This document shows positions 21,201-28,000 of a stretch of DNA of 64,000 bases, in pieces. The translations under genes were made by a program, and so were the position numbers. The notes under the pieces were generated by a model. The model worked only from the letters and a program-made list of their open reading frames with translations. It was not told the origin of the DNA and did no database searches. Source of the stretch: Endozoicomonas sp. ISHI1 (GTDB lineage Bacteria; Pseudomonadota; Gammaproteobacteria; Pseudomonadales; Endozoicomonadaceae); contig NZ_JAGRPU010000001.1 in NCBI RefSeq assembly GCF_024606225.1, positions 248,001 to 312,000 on the forward strand. Direction: 5' to 3'. Position 1 is the stretch's first letter. Every line of letters starts with the position of its first letter.

Positions 21201-22483
21201 CCTGGCTGGTCTTGTTTTTTTTCATTGTTCTGGCGCCGTGTCTGGCGGCCTGAATCACTCTGTTTGTTGTCTTTATCCGCTGCAGGATTTGGTGAAGTTG
21301 GGCTTTCGGAGTTTCCCAGCTGTATGGTTCCGGGCGGTGTATTAGTCTGGGCCTGTCTTTTAAAGGTGCGTTCCAGTTCCGAGTATTCAAACTCAAGACT
21401 GAACTCAGTGTCAGGTAGTTCCAACACGATAGCCAGTTGCTTTCGGAGGGATTTAAGGGTTTCTTCAGATAATGGGCTGGGTAGTTCATCTGAGTCTGCC
21501 GTCAGCTCCAGAAGCTGTTGTATCAGATGCTCCCTGCCACTGAGCCTGGGTGCGAGCCAATGTAAAAGCTCCCGTGGATTAAGCAACTTATCCGCCAGTT
21601 CCCGGGATTCAGCCAGGCCGATTTGGAACGTAAGAGGCGGCGAATCACCGAACCGTACAACAATCGTTACCCCTTCGGGCTGTGTATTGGTAAGCCAGTG
21701 GTACACCCCGACAAAAGGCAGATAATCACGCCAGTTAGCAGGCAGGCTCAGAGTGGGCAGAAGCATCAGGTCGACCATCATTTTGTCAGTTACTGGCATA
21801 AAGGGCGGTCGTCTGAAATCGTGGTAATCGTCAGTGTCGTAGCCACCGCCTGAAGGGCTTTGAAACAACACAGGCTTGATTGGCATGCCGACAGTGGGAA
21901 TGGCCCCGGCATTTTGAGTATCGAGCATTTTTTCTACTCGCCCATTTACCACTAAAAAAGGCTTTTTTGAACGCATATATTGCCCTGATGTGAATGGATA
22001 CGGGTGATTAAAAGACTCCGGGCAAGGCTGGCTTTCTTTAATCGTCATTCTGCCCGTTCGCTCACTCAACCTAAGCACATAAAAATGAGTTGATTTATCA
22101 CCATCAGAAAAAGCGAAAGGTACAACAGCACTGGCTTCATTAATAAAGCCTTGAGCGCTTAAGCCTTGTGCACAGATGATAAATGGCTGGTCAACCTGCC
22201 CGAAAATAGTGACTTCGCCAGTAAAAGACTGTGCTCGTGTACCCTGAGTTTTTGTAGCAACACTGACCGGCCTGGCTCGAATGGTTATAGAGGAATCACT
22301 TTGTTGGTTTACAGGCAACTGCCATTCCAAATATTCACCAGCGGCCACTTCAGGATTTGTGAAAGAGGAAAGGACTGTTGCTACAAATGCTACAGCAAAC
22401 AACTGTAGAAAGGTGTAAAAGCTGTACATTGCCAGACCGGTTAGGTTGCTGAGTTTATTCAGAGTAGTCTGTTTTATTGACAC
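18263..22483 (-). CDS. RING-finger/ankyrin exported protein, full-length paralogue
   Basis: 1,406 residues. The first start is GTG at 22483; no strong ribosome site is seen, and an internal ATG (residue 19) is an alternative. A hydrophobic export segment spans ~18-40. The shared N-terminal module lies at ~215-330 (RRPPFMPV, LLPTLSLPANW, YHWLTNTQPEG, LSGREHLIQQLL). A CxxC...CxxC pair at 486-513 suggests a zinc site. Ankyrin-like repeats fill ~590-850. A RING-type cysteine pattern (CPICMEAM, CCGQLFHKDC, CSHC) lies at 1130-1169, and five highly similar 34-residue ankyrin units (~1235-1390) close the protein. RING domains recruit ubiquitin-conjugating enzymes, which bacteria lack, so a host-directed E3 ligase is the natural inference. 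Paralogues at 28001 and 31495 are internally deleted versions. Confidence 0.85.
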   Translation of the reverse strand: MSIKQTTLNKLSNLTGLAMYSFYTFLQLFAVAFVATVLSSFTNPEVAAGEYLEWQLPVNQQSDSSITIRARPVSVATKTQGTRAQSFTGEVTIFGQVDQPFIICAQGLSAQGFINEASAVVPFAFSDGDKSTHFYVLRLSERTGRMTIKESQPCPESFNHPYPFTSGQYMRSKKPFLVVNGRVEKMLDTQNAGAIPTVGMPIKPVLFQSPSGGGYDTDDYHDFRRPPFMPVTDKMMVDLMLLPTLSLPANWRDYLPFVGVYHWLTNTQPEGVTIVVRFGDSPPLTFQIGLAESRELADKLLNPRELLHWLAPRLSGREHLIQQLLELTADSDELPSPLSEETLKSLRKQLAIVLELPDTEFSLEFEYSELERTFKRQAQTNTPPGTIQLGNSESPTSPNPAADKDNKQSDSGRQTRRQNNEKKQDQPGQNYPEPDNKPTDDSHNTLSGDLEYYTIRLLQTEYHVSKRQVLANLHRCASEAGLRLSCTDCEQSGFLLQEVLPHAERHWIRCDRCQQFRPIAGTLDARQEMLQSHTQSHCAKYRGQVPGTPLMDNTLTLFRFMIRFGTEETLLDLLQQFDLPIVAEDLNQSDRNHRTVLHDLAQYTSPAVIRWFLRRFKHWVTAALIELPDNCGCTSAHYLFQYQSEQAIIETIQFIGKMITWELQSRQNHRGSTLLHILYHRNFFRAVAEVFQRLQNQTGRPVSQDLAMQDFSGVNLMHILFASGSTPLIYHFIDKNYSLMSDAMLGAVAHNGETPLHILFEQGSSSTIQRFNDGCGAIYLYSRALGRKRTIDGYTPLHLLFARGDIALTKAFLDSGYFDYLTGLTTNHAGVSVLQMLLQHASPAAALSWYRLGDPEHQQLLKTLLEINPELSWDELFQQAELLQVRSLRLGWLKEEREKLDPSFVGSSAPLAEPLGSSKPSALPLFVPEEDEPGVFESSKDTKSLAAPKTVISKATTSEVAIAKAEKSSEAMSITEKSIVTVASGENQLHEIARNSSPEDIAAIFERNAETITPAMLSKANIAGFTPFHILVDRGISVGTIFSWLLHGLSDAVANELLDKHLFGELGWRHLYDYARVSSYLEKDLKLRQVLGLLKPIFSQKTTSSEIASLPPTQEFSDAVAHDAVAHMECPICMEAMAENVAATLCCGQLFHKDCIARWVAGKKQCSHCRKSISANQLTTIRLPNIVVTEVFDSRPKVKPEGKSSSPDRAKSPRFATSQGHTETVNARVLSDSDRSQRLRDFYYAVQTGKTRLIRELLDFDLALAKEKDNDGWTALHKAALNGQTEAIQILLDFDRSLAKEKDNDGWTALHEAARNGQTEAIKTLLNFDRSLANEKANNGNTALHEAARNGQTEAIQTLLNFDRLLAKEKDNDGETALDLAIKLGHRKCQKLLEDYEAQPSGSLQQ
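18325..18775 (-). repeat. Ankyrin-coding tandem repeat, 5 units of ~102 bp
   Basis: 102-bp units encode GQTEAIQxLLxFDRSLAK-type ankyrin repeats with near-identical DNA, such as TGGATGGCCTCTGTTTGGCC. This is higher nucleotide identity than the protein fold needs, pointing to recent unit duplication or gene conversion. Confidence 0.85.
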
Positions 22484-22617
22484 GGAGAATTGAAATAAGC
22501 CTTATGCTCGTTTCCAATGAAACAGTAAGGCCTGAATCTGACTGAATGGCTGAAATACTAATCTGCAGTGGAGAGTTACGGGTCAGGCTACCTCCGCACA
22601 ACCCCTCACAGGATTGC

Positions 22618-22784
22618 CTAGCAGCCTGTCGGACTTAAGGCTGTCCTACTGCGGTTGCAATAAATTGGTCTAAAAATTCCTGCTTCTTCGTCAAATAGCT
22701 CGCTATTCTCCTCAGAAGCAGAAATTTTTATCCTCAATTTCTTGCAATCCTCGCTACGGACGCTTAAGTCCGACAGGCTGCTAG
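22618..22784. repeat. 167-bp palindromic element, copy 2
   Basis: Nearly identical to 10927-11093 with the same 22-bp terminal inverted repeats. Its right end overlaps the neighbouring minus-strand gene: the TAG stop codon (22783-22781) is the TAG of the element end. Confidence 0.9.
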
Positions 22785-25700
22785 TGGTTATCAACGATCG
22801 GCCTATTATGTCTGTTCGACCCTGACGCTCCGGAAACAGGATTCATACTCTGCCTGACCCTTTTTTCGAGCCGGTTAAGCTCATTCATAATCTCAGGTTC
22901 CCCTCTGTACTGAGCCCTGAGTTCGGCAATATTACGCAGGGGATTGACGCCTGCGAACTCTGGGTCAATGTCATTCTGACTGACCTGATTACCGGGCTGA
23001 TGACCATAGGCAAGCTTCAGTTTATCTACCAGCTCCCTGACGACCTCCGAAATGGGATAATCCTCCGGTTCCAGACCAGCAATGGCAGCAGAAAATCCTT
23101 CCGCTTCCCGATAGATAACCGACACCGGCAAATGATCAGACAACCCGCTTTCCAGATCATTATCGACATCAAGCAACAGTTGACGTATTTCCGTATGGGA
23201 TGCCCACTTTTTTTCAGTGTCCCCGTAGACCAGCTGGTAGTTATAAATACAGCGCCTTGTCACCTCGGGGTGTTCTTGCCAGCGATACCTTGTCCCATCT
23301 GGCTCCCGACGATCTTCCGGATTGATGGTTGCCTGGTCACTATTGACAAAAAATGACTCGCTGCTCTCAACCAGCCGGGTATCATTTTCTTCATCATGGG
23401 TATCGTAGTAAGTGTTAGAGAAATCCTTCCCCAGTGCCTGCATGTTGTGATTATACTCAGGGTCATTACATAATCTTTGCTCATCTGACCGGGCAAAGTT
23501 CAGGTCTCCCATCAGGAAGGTGCCATGATGGTGTCTCTTATTCCGCCTGTCGTTACTGCTATCCTCCTCAAACCACTTTCTGATTTGATACGACTGGTCA
23601 AAGCGAATCGCCTCATAGGGTTGACCCTCACTGGCCTGAAGGTGCGTATTATAAACCACGGCAGTCTTATCGTTACCGAGATCCAGCACGATCCGCAGTA
23701 GCCCTTTATTGATCCGCCGATCTTCTTCGACCAGATCAGTGAAAGGCCGGAAAGTTGCCACCTTTACAGGATATTTGCTGGCAATGACCAGACCACTGTT
23801 CAATCCGGTTTTTCGGGGGGCAACACTGTGAACGATATGATGGTAGTGACCTTTGAGATCCTGACAGAGTTGCTCCGTCGCCTGTTGGACAAAAGCCTCC
23901 TGGAAGCAGACAACATCAGGAGTTATGTCAGGATTGCGGGTTAATGCCCCGGCAATCTTCCGATAGCGCTGCTGTGTTGAGCGCAGGTCGTTCTTATTAT
24001 GGGACGGCATCAGGCCAGTATTACAGGTCATCAAATGCAGGCCCCGCTCAGGTTGATAAATGGCGGGGGGTACATCAGACTGAATCAGGGAAATTTCTTT
24101 CATGTACCGAATTTCATCGTATGGTACAAGAAAAGTAACACTTGTTTTTGCGAAAAAAGCTTCGTCATAAAGTCTTTGATAATGTTGGAATATTTTCTCA
24201 AACAGTTCTCTAAACAAACTTGTTGCGCTTCGCATGTGTTCCGGAAGTTTATCAGCCCATGTGTAAAATTTATCAACCTTCTCTTCGTATTTTTTTTCAA
24301 TTTTCTTTGTCTCAGGGTCGTCGGCATAGGTATTACCATCTTCAGAAAAGACTTTCTTTCGGTATAGACTTAATTCATCATCCCTTTTCTCATATAAGAT
24401 GCTTTGGATTTCTTTCTTACATTCTTCATAATATCTTGGACGAAGATTGAAGTGTGGGTGATACAAAAGGTTAGTTATCCTGGCTACACAAACTCCAACC
24501 AGTGATCCAATGATTACACCTGCAACAGTTCCCAGTGGTCCAAATAATGTACCGATTGTACCGAGTGTGGCACCTGCAGCACCCGCTGCTACTTCTGGGA
24601 GGCCGACTTTGACAATATTATTACATGCTCTAAGGAATAACTTATGGTCATCATCACGCGTTATACTCTCAATATGCCCTGAAATTTTTTGAAAATAATC
24701 ATTAAATCTATTTAACTCATCAACATTATCTGGACCCATGATGTCTGGATGTATGCCTTCCTTAATAGCATCAACTGTAATATTTTTGATCTCTTCTATG
24801 CCAGATGATTGACCATTATATTCCTTAACCCCCTTTTCAATTCTTTCTTCCGAAATTTTGATGGTTTTTTCATCAGGCCTCATCCTTGTTTTTAAGTATT
24901 TTTCAAAAACCGCTTTTTCATCTGTTTTCAGAACAGACAGAATTTCTTTTTCCAATTCTTTAGTTTTTGTTATTTCTTCTCCATTTTTGCTGTTGGATTG
25001 GGAACATGTAAAAATAAGTTTTGGAGTATCCTGAATACCATTTTCTTCTAAATTAGCCTTAAACTCTGATTTTATTTCTTTTTTGTCTCCTATCTTATCA
25101 GTACATGTATCGACCTTATTACAAACAAAAATAATTCTATTGCCATTTTTTACTAATGCTTCGATAGCTCTAAGATCATAACCAGTCAGATCCTTGTCAA
25201 ATAAAAAGATAATGACATCGTTTTGCTCGATATTTTCAGCTCCAAGGTAGTCATTTTTTATGTATTCTTCGCCACCAGAGCGGCCATAACCTTTTGTAGT
25301 CCTGATTTCCACATCCTGAAAGCGGTAGATAGGGTCAGGCTTTTTATTGTAAATAACGGTTCTTTTAAATGGCTCCCAGCCAATTAGCCGGTTGCCCAGC
25401 GATGACTTGCCAACATTTTGCGCTCCAGTAAAGACAATCCTTAGTGTAGGAGGACTGCCATTCGAGCTCCTTTGTTGCATTAGATTCAATATAAATCTCT
25501 CGCTCCCTTCGTCATCTTTTGCATTGCCACCTATACCAGAGCGTCCGGCTCCCTCTTGACCAGAACCCTCCCTGTTACCACTTCCACTACCTGTTGCTCC
25601 GGTTTTTTTACTACCTCTAAGCCAGCTAAACATAGTCTGATAAATGAGTTTATTAATATCTTCTCCTTCATAGACCGTCTCCGTATCGGGTTCATGAGTT

Positions 25701-26581
25701 ATAGTCATGTCTTTAAAGTTATCCGAACCAGCCAAAGTTTGTTCCAGCTGCTCCCACTCAAACTCCAGGTTAAACTCATGATCCGGCCACTCTGCCAGCG
25801 TATCGATTTGCTTTTCAATTTGCTGAAGGGAGTTTTCATCCTGTACAGACAGTCCTGCAGCCATATCCATAAGAAAGTGAATAAATTCTTCTCTGCCTCT
25901 AAGTTTGGGAGCAAGCCATTTCAGAAGCTGTTGCGAACTCCCCAGATATGCCGTTAACTGGCGAAACTCCGCTTGGCTGAGGTGTAACACAGTGGGTGAT
26001 GAATCATTAAAACGGATGTGTAACGTCACTCCTGAATCATGATCGGGTTCGCCCATAACCCAATGGTACCAATGACTGCCCTTTAAGTAGTTGCGCCAGT
26101 CGGTGGGAATACGCAAAACCGGGAGTAGTGTCAGGGTAAAATCCCCTTTGTTCTGAATTGGAAAGTAAGGGGGGCGTTTAAAGCTATCGTCGTCATCCTG
26201 ACCAAGATAACCACCTCTGTATAGATCAGACTCTCGTTTTTCTTCTGGTAAAGGCAGTCCTGCAAACCCTGGCAGACTCACAACCTGGCCTGATTTTTTT
26301 TTCTTTTTCCGAACAGATGAATCGTTAAGCCTCTCATTAACTTCCACGGTTTCCGGGGTTGAAGCGATTTCTATAAACTTATCGGACTCCGGACCTATTG
26401 CTGACAGGCGGGTCGTTAGCCAGTAGTTTGCCTTTTCAGCTCCCCCCGCAGTAATTGAAGTAGCGGTAAAATCCGACGAAGCAGGTGTTGCCCGAGCCAG
26501 AGAAGCCCAGACAAGAAAAGTTAGCAGATAAATTTTCCATATATTAACCAGCAGCCGTTGGTTCAGAAAGTGATTTTTCAT
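22781..26581 (-). CDS. Exported GTPase fused to endonuclease/exonuclease/phosphatase-fold domain
   Basis: 1,266 residues with an N-terminal signal segment (~12-32). The shared module (RPPYFPI, LLPVLRIPTDW, YHWVMGEPDHDSG, LRGREEFIHFL) spans ~135-280. A Gly/Ser linker leads to a GTPase with G1 GAQNVGKS (386-393) and G4 NKVD (488-491). A glycine-rich hydrophobic stretch at ~666-700 looks like a membrane-inserting zipper. Residues ~845-1160 have the EEP (DNase I/sphingomyelinase/inositol phosphatase) signature: an N in MTCNTG, QE at 894-895, NTH at 978-980, GDLN at 1025-1028 and SDHLPV at 1148. All key metal and catalytic residues appear present, so it is probably an active phosphodiesterase; lipid versus nucleic-acid substrate cannot be told. 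The stop codon is donated by the palindromic element. Confidence 0.85.
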   Translation of the reverse strand: MKNHFLNQRLLVNIWKIYLLTFLVWASLARATPASSDFTATSITAGGAEKANYWLTTRLSAIGPESDKFIEIASTPETVEVNERLNDSSVRKKKKKSGQVVSLPGFAGLPLPEEKRESDLYRGGYLGQDDDDSFKRPPYFPIQNKGDFTLTLLPVLRIPTDWRNYLKGSHWYHWVMGEPDHDSGVTLHIRFNDSSPTVLHLSQAEFRQLTAYLGSSQQLLKWLAPKLRGREEFIHFLMDMAAGLSVQDENSLQQIEKQIDTLAEWPDHEFNLEFEWEQLEQTLAGSDNFKDMTITHEPDTETVYEGEDINKLIYQTMFSWLRGSKKTGATGSGSGNREGSGQEGAGRSGIGGNAKDDEGSERFILNLMQQRSSNGSPPTLRIVFTGAQNVGKSSLGNRLIGWEPFKRTVIYNKKPDPIYRFQDVEIRTTKGYGRSGGEEYIKNDYLGAENIEQNDVIIFLFDKDLTGYDLRAIEALVKNGNRIIFVCNKVDTCTDKIGDKKEIKSEFKANLEENGIQDTPKLIFTCSQSNSKNGEEITKTKELEKEILSVLKTDEKAVFEKYLKTRMRPDEKTIKISEERIEKGVKEYNGQSSGIEEIKNITVDAIKEGIHPDIMGPDNVDELNRFNDYFQKISGHIESITRDDDHKLFLRACNNIVKVGLPEVAAGAAGATLGTIGTLFGPLGTVAGVIIGSLVGVCVARITNLLYHPHFNLRPRYYEECKKEIQSILYEKRDDELSLYRKKVFSEDGNTYADDPETKKIEKKYEEKVDKFYTWADKLPEHMRSATSLFRELFEKIFQHYQRLYDEAFFAKTSVTFLVPYDEIRYMKEISLIQSDVPPAIYQPERGLHLMTCNTGLMPSHNKNDLRSTQQRYRKIAGALTRNPDITPDVVCFQEAFVQQATEQLCQDLKGHYHHIVHSVAPRKTGLNSGLVIASKYPVKVATFRPFTDLVEEDRRINKGLLRIVLDLGNDKTAVVYNTHLQASEGQPYEAIRFDQSYQIRKWFEEDSSNDRRNKRHHHGTFLMGDLNFARSDEQRLCNDPEYNHNMQALGKDFSNTYYDTHDEENDTRLVESSESFFVNSDQATINPEDRREPDGTRYRWQEHPEVTRRCIYNYQLVYGDTEKKWASHTEIRQLLLDVDNDLESGLSDHLPVSVIYREAEGFSAAIAGLEPEDYPISEVVRELVDKLKLAYGHQPGNQVSQNDIDPEFAGVNPLRNIAELRAQYRGEPEIMNELNRLEKRVRQSMNPVSGASGSNRHNRPIVDNH

Positions 26582-26736
26582 TTAAGGAAACCAACAATAA
26601 CAGAGGTAGTTAGGGAGGAGGAAAGTGCGAGAGTATTTCTCAACAACTGGCTGAAAGTAGACAATAGTCAGATTAACGTCAAAGGTGGTTTTGGAGTAGA
26701 GACTGAGTAGCTGCTCATTTATTCATTGTGACTGCT

Positions 26737-26757
26737 CTCCTGCGAAGAACGCAGGAG
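26737..26757. other. Short perfect hairpin in intergenic region
   Basis: An 8-bp stem (CTCCTGCG / CGCAGGAG) with loop AAGAA, followed by CTTCTTGCTT. It lies upstream of the GTPase-EEP gene. It could be a weak terminator or the end of a lost IS200/IS605-type element; neither is proven. Confidence 0.35.
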
Positions 26758-26838
26758 CTTCTTGCTTCATAGGCTACTGCTGGTTCAAAACAACCAGACT
26801 TACAAAGAAGCCTCCACAGGCAGAACCAAACAGCCCTT

Positions 26839-26910
26839 AAGGTAGAGCCGTCCTGCGATCGTTACCCTCCTCTTTGGCCAGGGAGCGGTCAAAGTTCAAC
26901 TCTGAAGATG
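26839..26910 (-). pseudogene. Orphan ankyrin-unit fragment
   Basis: A ~70-bp piece in minus orientation containing GAGCCGTC and TCTTTGGCCAGGGAGCGGTC, the DNA signature of the 102-bp ankyrin units in the flanking genes. There is no surrounding frame. It is debris of a lost ankyrin paralogue. Confidence 0.7.
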
Positions 26911-26986
26911 TTTGCCAATGACCTGCAACCGAAATGGAATGTGAACCTGATTTTCAGGCAGCAGCTTCAGGGCGATGGGTGCAGGG

Positions 26987-27085
26987 TTAATGCTTTTTGT
27001 TTCGAACAGTAAGCCAGATGGCAACTGCAAACAGAGGCAACCCAAAGACCAGAGTCAGAATTAAATATTGTTGTCCTGTATCCAT
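26987..27085 (-). CDS. Small single-pass membrane protein, 32 residues
   Basis: The ORF begins MDTGQQYLILTLVFG, has one hydrophobic span (YLILTLVFGLPLFAVAIWL) and a basic end VRNKKH. A strong ribosome site GGAGGA sits about 8 bp upstream of the ATG, which is why this short frame is called. It lies just past a palindromic element that separates it from another small hydrophobic ORF (27265-27429) on the same strand; the two may once have been adjacent or one operon. No known function. Confidence 0.5.
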   Translation of the reverse strand: MDTGQQYLILTLVFGLPLFAVAIWLTVRNKKH

Positions 27086-27103
27086 TACTCATCCTCCAGT
27101 CGG

Positions 27104-27267
27104 TAGGAGCCTGACCGAGAATAGCGCCCGTAGCGAGGATGGCAGAAAATTGAGGATGAAAATTCGGTTTTGTGAGGAGAATAGCGAGCTATTTGACGAA
27201 CAAAAGCGGATTTTCAGACCAATTTGCTGCCGCCGCAGTAGGGCAGCTATTCTCGGTCAGGCTCCTA
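27104..27267. repeat. 164-bp palindromic element, diverged copy 3
   Basis: The terminal inverted repeats TAGGAGCCTGACCGAGAATAG / CTATTCTCGGTCAGGCTCCTA are perfect over 21 bp and differ from copies 1-2. The interior, in inverted orientation, is clearly homologous: GAGGAGAATAGCGAGCTATT and GACCAATTT are shared. Same element family with exchanged ends. Confidence 0.85.
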
Positions 27268-27429
27268 GGCAATGTACCCAAACAACAACACCAGCGATGA
27301 ACCAAACACCTCCAGTTCGAATAAAAAGGGTGATTCTGGAACGAGAGGGCCGAGCATACAGAGTGCCAGAGGTACTTTCACCAGATCATAGAATAGTTTG
27401 GACAAACTATCACACTGATTTTTATTCAT
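27265..27429 (-). CDS. Small hydrophobic protein, 54 residues, ending in the palindromic element
   Basis: From ATG 27429 (ribosome site AAGG ~9 bp upstream) the product begins MNKNQCDSLSKLFYDLVKV and has two hydrophobic stretches. The start resembles small DUF6722-like membrane proteins (N-K-x-Q...LSKLFYDL); this is recall, not a search. The stop TAG is supplied by the arm of the palindromic element, so the C-terminus has probably been cut off by the insertion. An upstream in-frame ATG at 27471 lacks a ribosome site. Confidence 0.45.
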   Translation of the reverse strand: MNKNQCDSLSKLFYDLVKVPLALCMLGPLVPESPFLFELEVFGSSLVLLFGYIA

Positions 27430-27489
27430 TGATTTTACCTTGTCATTTCCTGAAAGGACATCATAGACCATGGAACTGGAGGCCTACCT

Positions 27490-27750
27490 GTTAGCATCTG
27501 CTTTTAGCTGTTGGCTGCACGCCGTGAATACCTGACCGGGGCGGGCTGTGATAGTAATTTGTGATTCAGGGGCTGTCCCGGATCTTATTTGACTGCTTTG
27601 TGGCTCTGCCGGTTGAGCCTTTAAAAGGTGTTTCAATCCTTGCTCATGACTCTGTACATCTGGTGCTTGCTAATAGAGCCAGGCTGGCGCGCGGGGTGGG
27701 AAAGAAAGACAAAATACAAACTACAGTGCACTTATGATCAGGTTGCGCAT
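27490..27750 (-). pseudogene. 5' fragment of a duplicated GTPase-ankyrin gene
   Basis: DNA from 27490 to 27750 matches the first ~85 codons of the gene at 13800-18011, from its start codon (CAT at 27748-27750, in the same ATCAGGTTGCGCATGGCGG context). Differences include a premature stop created within the signal-peptide region (GCTTGCTAATAG context). The rest of the gene is gone. It proves that the pair [RING-ankyrin gene + GTPase-ankyrin gene] was duplicated as a block. Confidence 0.85.
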
Positions 27751-27789
27751 GGCGGCTTTTTACTTCGTACCGGCAAAACTCTCTCAAGC

Positions 27790-28000
27790 ATAGCCTCGTT
27801 TTATCCCATGTATATCTCTAGTCTCCTCCAAAATTGATGCAGCTATTTTTCGGAGTGCTACCTGAAGACTAAAGTCGAAAAACGTTGGTGAAAAGGCGTT
27901 TATTCAGGATGGTGAGATCAAAGACACCGAGCCGAGTTTGGCGCGTGTGAGATGGAGATTTAAAATAATCAAGAATTGGTTCTCCTCGCAATTTCATTGC
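27790..28000. repeat. 3'-flank duplication, copy 2
   Basis: Homologous to 18053-18262 and to 31312-31494. It lies between the pseudogene fragment and the 3' end of the ankyrin paralogue at 28001. Confidence 0.8.

Noticed and set aside
26737-26830. Possible IS200/IS605 (TnpB) element end with guide-RNA-like hairpin
   Set aside because: Only one short stem is visible; no tnpA/tnpB remnant or matching second end, so the claim cannot be supported.
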